Positions 5,957-6,677 of a DNA stretch of 6,677 nucleotides are shown piece after piece (within the stretch, counting starts at the first letter, position 1; the number at the start of each line of letters is the position of its first letter). Below the pieces are notes generated by a model. The model saw only the letters and a program-made list of their open reading frames with translations. It was not told where the DNA came from and searched no databases. Position numbers and translations under genes: made by a program. The DNA lies in contig JAUWKH010000098.1 of NCBI GenBank assembly GCA_030614305.1, positions 1-6,677 of the forward strand, given 5' to 3'. The DNA comes from Bacteroidota bacterium (GTDB taxonomy: Bacteria; Bacteroidota; Bacteroidia; Bacteroidales; JADFUO01).

Positions 5957-6677
5957 ATGATACGCTCAATCATTATAGAAGATGAAAAAAGATCGAGAGA
6001 TACACTGAGAGAACTTTTAAAAAGATTTTGCAAAAATGTGGAAATTATTGCCGAGGTAGACGGTTATAAGAGCGGTATTGAAGCAATAAAAAAACACAAG
6101 CCTGATGTAATTTTCCTTGACATTCAAATGCCCGACGGCAGTGGTTTCAAGCTGTTGGAAGATATCGGTGAAATTGATTTTGAAATAATTTTCACAACTG
6201 CTTATGATCAATTTGCTATTAAAGCAATAAAATACAGTGCACTTGATTACCTGTTGAAACCGATTGTTCCCGAAGAGCTGATAAATGCCATAAAAAAAAT
6301 CGAAAAAAACAAACAAAAAAACACCATCAATAAAAATATTGAAGTTTTACTGGATAATATCAACACACCTGAAGAAGAGCCTAAAAAAATCGTACTTTCA
6401 ACTTATGATAAAATACATGTTATTAAAACCGACGAAATTTTAAGATGCGAATCGGATAATTATTATACAAAGTTTTTCTTTACAAACGGAAAGCAACTCC
6501 TGATTTCAAAAACCCTTAAAGAAAATGATGAACTTTTAAGCGCTCATAATTTTATAAGACCTCATAAATCACACCTTATAAATACAAAATTTATTAAAAA
6601 CTATAATCGTAATGAAGGTGGATTTATTGTAATGACAGATGATAGTAAGATTCCGGTTTCAAGAAGAAAACGAGAGA
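5957..6677 (+). CDS. LytTR-family response regulator, 3' end cut by the window edge
   Basis: The ATG at 5957 opens a frame that runs to the right edge (240 full codons, no stop), ending in PVSRRKRE, which is normally within about ten residues of the end of this family. Residues 1 to about 118 are a receiver domain: IIIEDE (acidic Glu8/Asp9), phosphoacceptor Asp55 in FLDIQMPDGSG, Thr81 in FTTAYD and Lys101-Pro102 in YLLKPI. After a linker (about 119-142), residues 144-240 are a LytTR DNA-binding domain: KKIVLSTYDKIHVI, a CESDNYYTKFFF strand pair and FIRPHKSHLINTKFI. It lies 60 bases after the LytS-type kinase in the same direction, the standard partner arrangement, so His857 of that kinase is the likely phosphodonor. 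No Shine-Dalgarno sequence precedes the ATG, as is usual in this phylum. Target genes cannot be read from the window. Confidence 0.93.
   Translation, partial: MIRSIIIEDEKRSRDTLRELLKRFCKNVEIIAEVDGYKSGIEAIKKHKPDVIFLDIQMPDGSGFKLLEDIGEIDFEIIFTTAYDQFAIKAIKYSALDYLLKPIVPEELINAIKKIEKNKQKNTINKNIEVLLDNINTPEEEPKKIVLSTYDKIHVIKTDEILRCESDNYYTKFFFTNGKQLLISKTLKENDELLSAHNFIRPHKSHLINTKFIKNYNRNEGGFIVMTDDSKIPVSRRKRE

Noticed and set aside
6017..6316. Minus-strand open frame of 99 codons
   Set aside because: Antisense to the receiver domain of the response regulator, which is unambiguous on the plus strand.

Overview
The window looks like an AT-rich Bacteroidota (Bacteroidetes) chromosome, probably from an environmental Bacteroidales-like or related lineage. 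The evidence is a type IX secretion (T9SS) C-terminal sorting domain, a lipoprotein with an acidic stretch just after the lipid cysteine, a two-propeller Reg_prop/Y_Y_Y sensor kinase, TAnnTTTG-type promoter elements, and start codons without Shine-Dalgarno sequences. No mobile element, CRISPR array, tRNA or rRNA is visible.

Layout. (1) 2-1567 (+): the 3' part of a secreted peptidylarginine deiminase of the Porphyromonas (PPAD) type, followed by two beta-sandwich-like regions and a T9SS type A sorting domain; its start lies left of the window. (2) 1599-2057 (-): a small Rieske-fold-like lipoprotein that seems to lack the cluster histidines, convergent with (1). (3) 2134-2430 (+): a small lysine-rich putative lipoprotein of unknown function, divergent from (2). 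(4) 2431-2728: a 298-bp intergenic region with a GTAGC-GAA-GCTAC mini-hairpin and a striking low-complexity repeat whose units (AGTC-type on the left, GACT-type on the right) switch strand around an AT-rich centre near 2541. (5) 2729-5896 (+): a 1055-residue periplasmic sensor (14 propeller blades plus a Y_Y_Y domain), one clear transmembrane helix and a LytS-type histidine kinase core. (6) 5957-6677 (+): its LytTR response regulator, missing only the last few residues at the right edge and possibly with its own promoter.

How they work together. Genes 5 and 6 form a clear LytS/LytTR two-component pair: a periplasmic ligand is probably read by the propellers, the kinase phosphorylates Asp55 of the regulator, and the LytTR domain binds DNA. 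The deiminase would be exported to the cell surface or medium, where it could citrullinate proteins or peptides. Nothing in the sequence ties the deiminase to the two-component system; the repeat block and two lipoprotein genes separate them. I see no wholly new system. The items most worth a second look are the PPAD-like T9SS cargo, the strand-switched repeat and the ligand-less Rieske-like lipoprotein.
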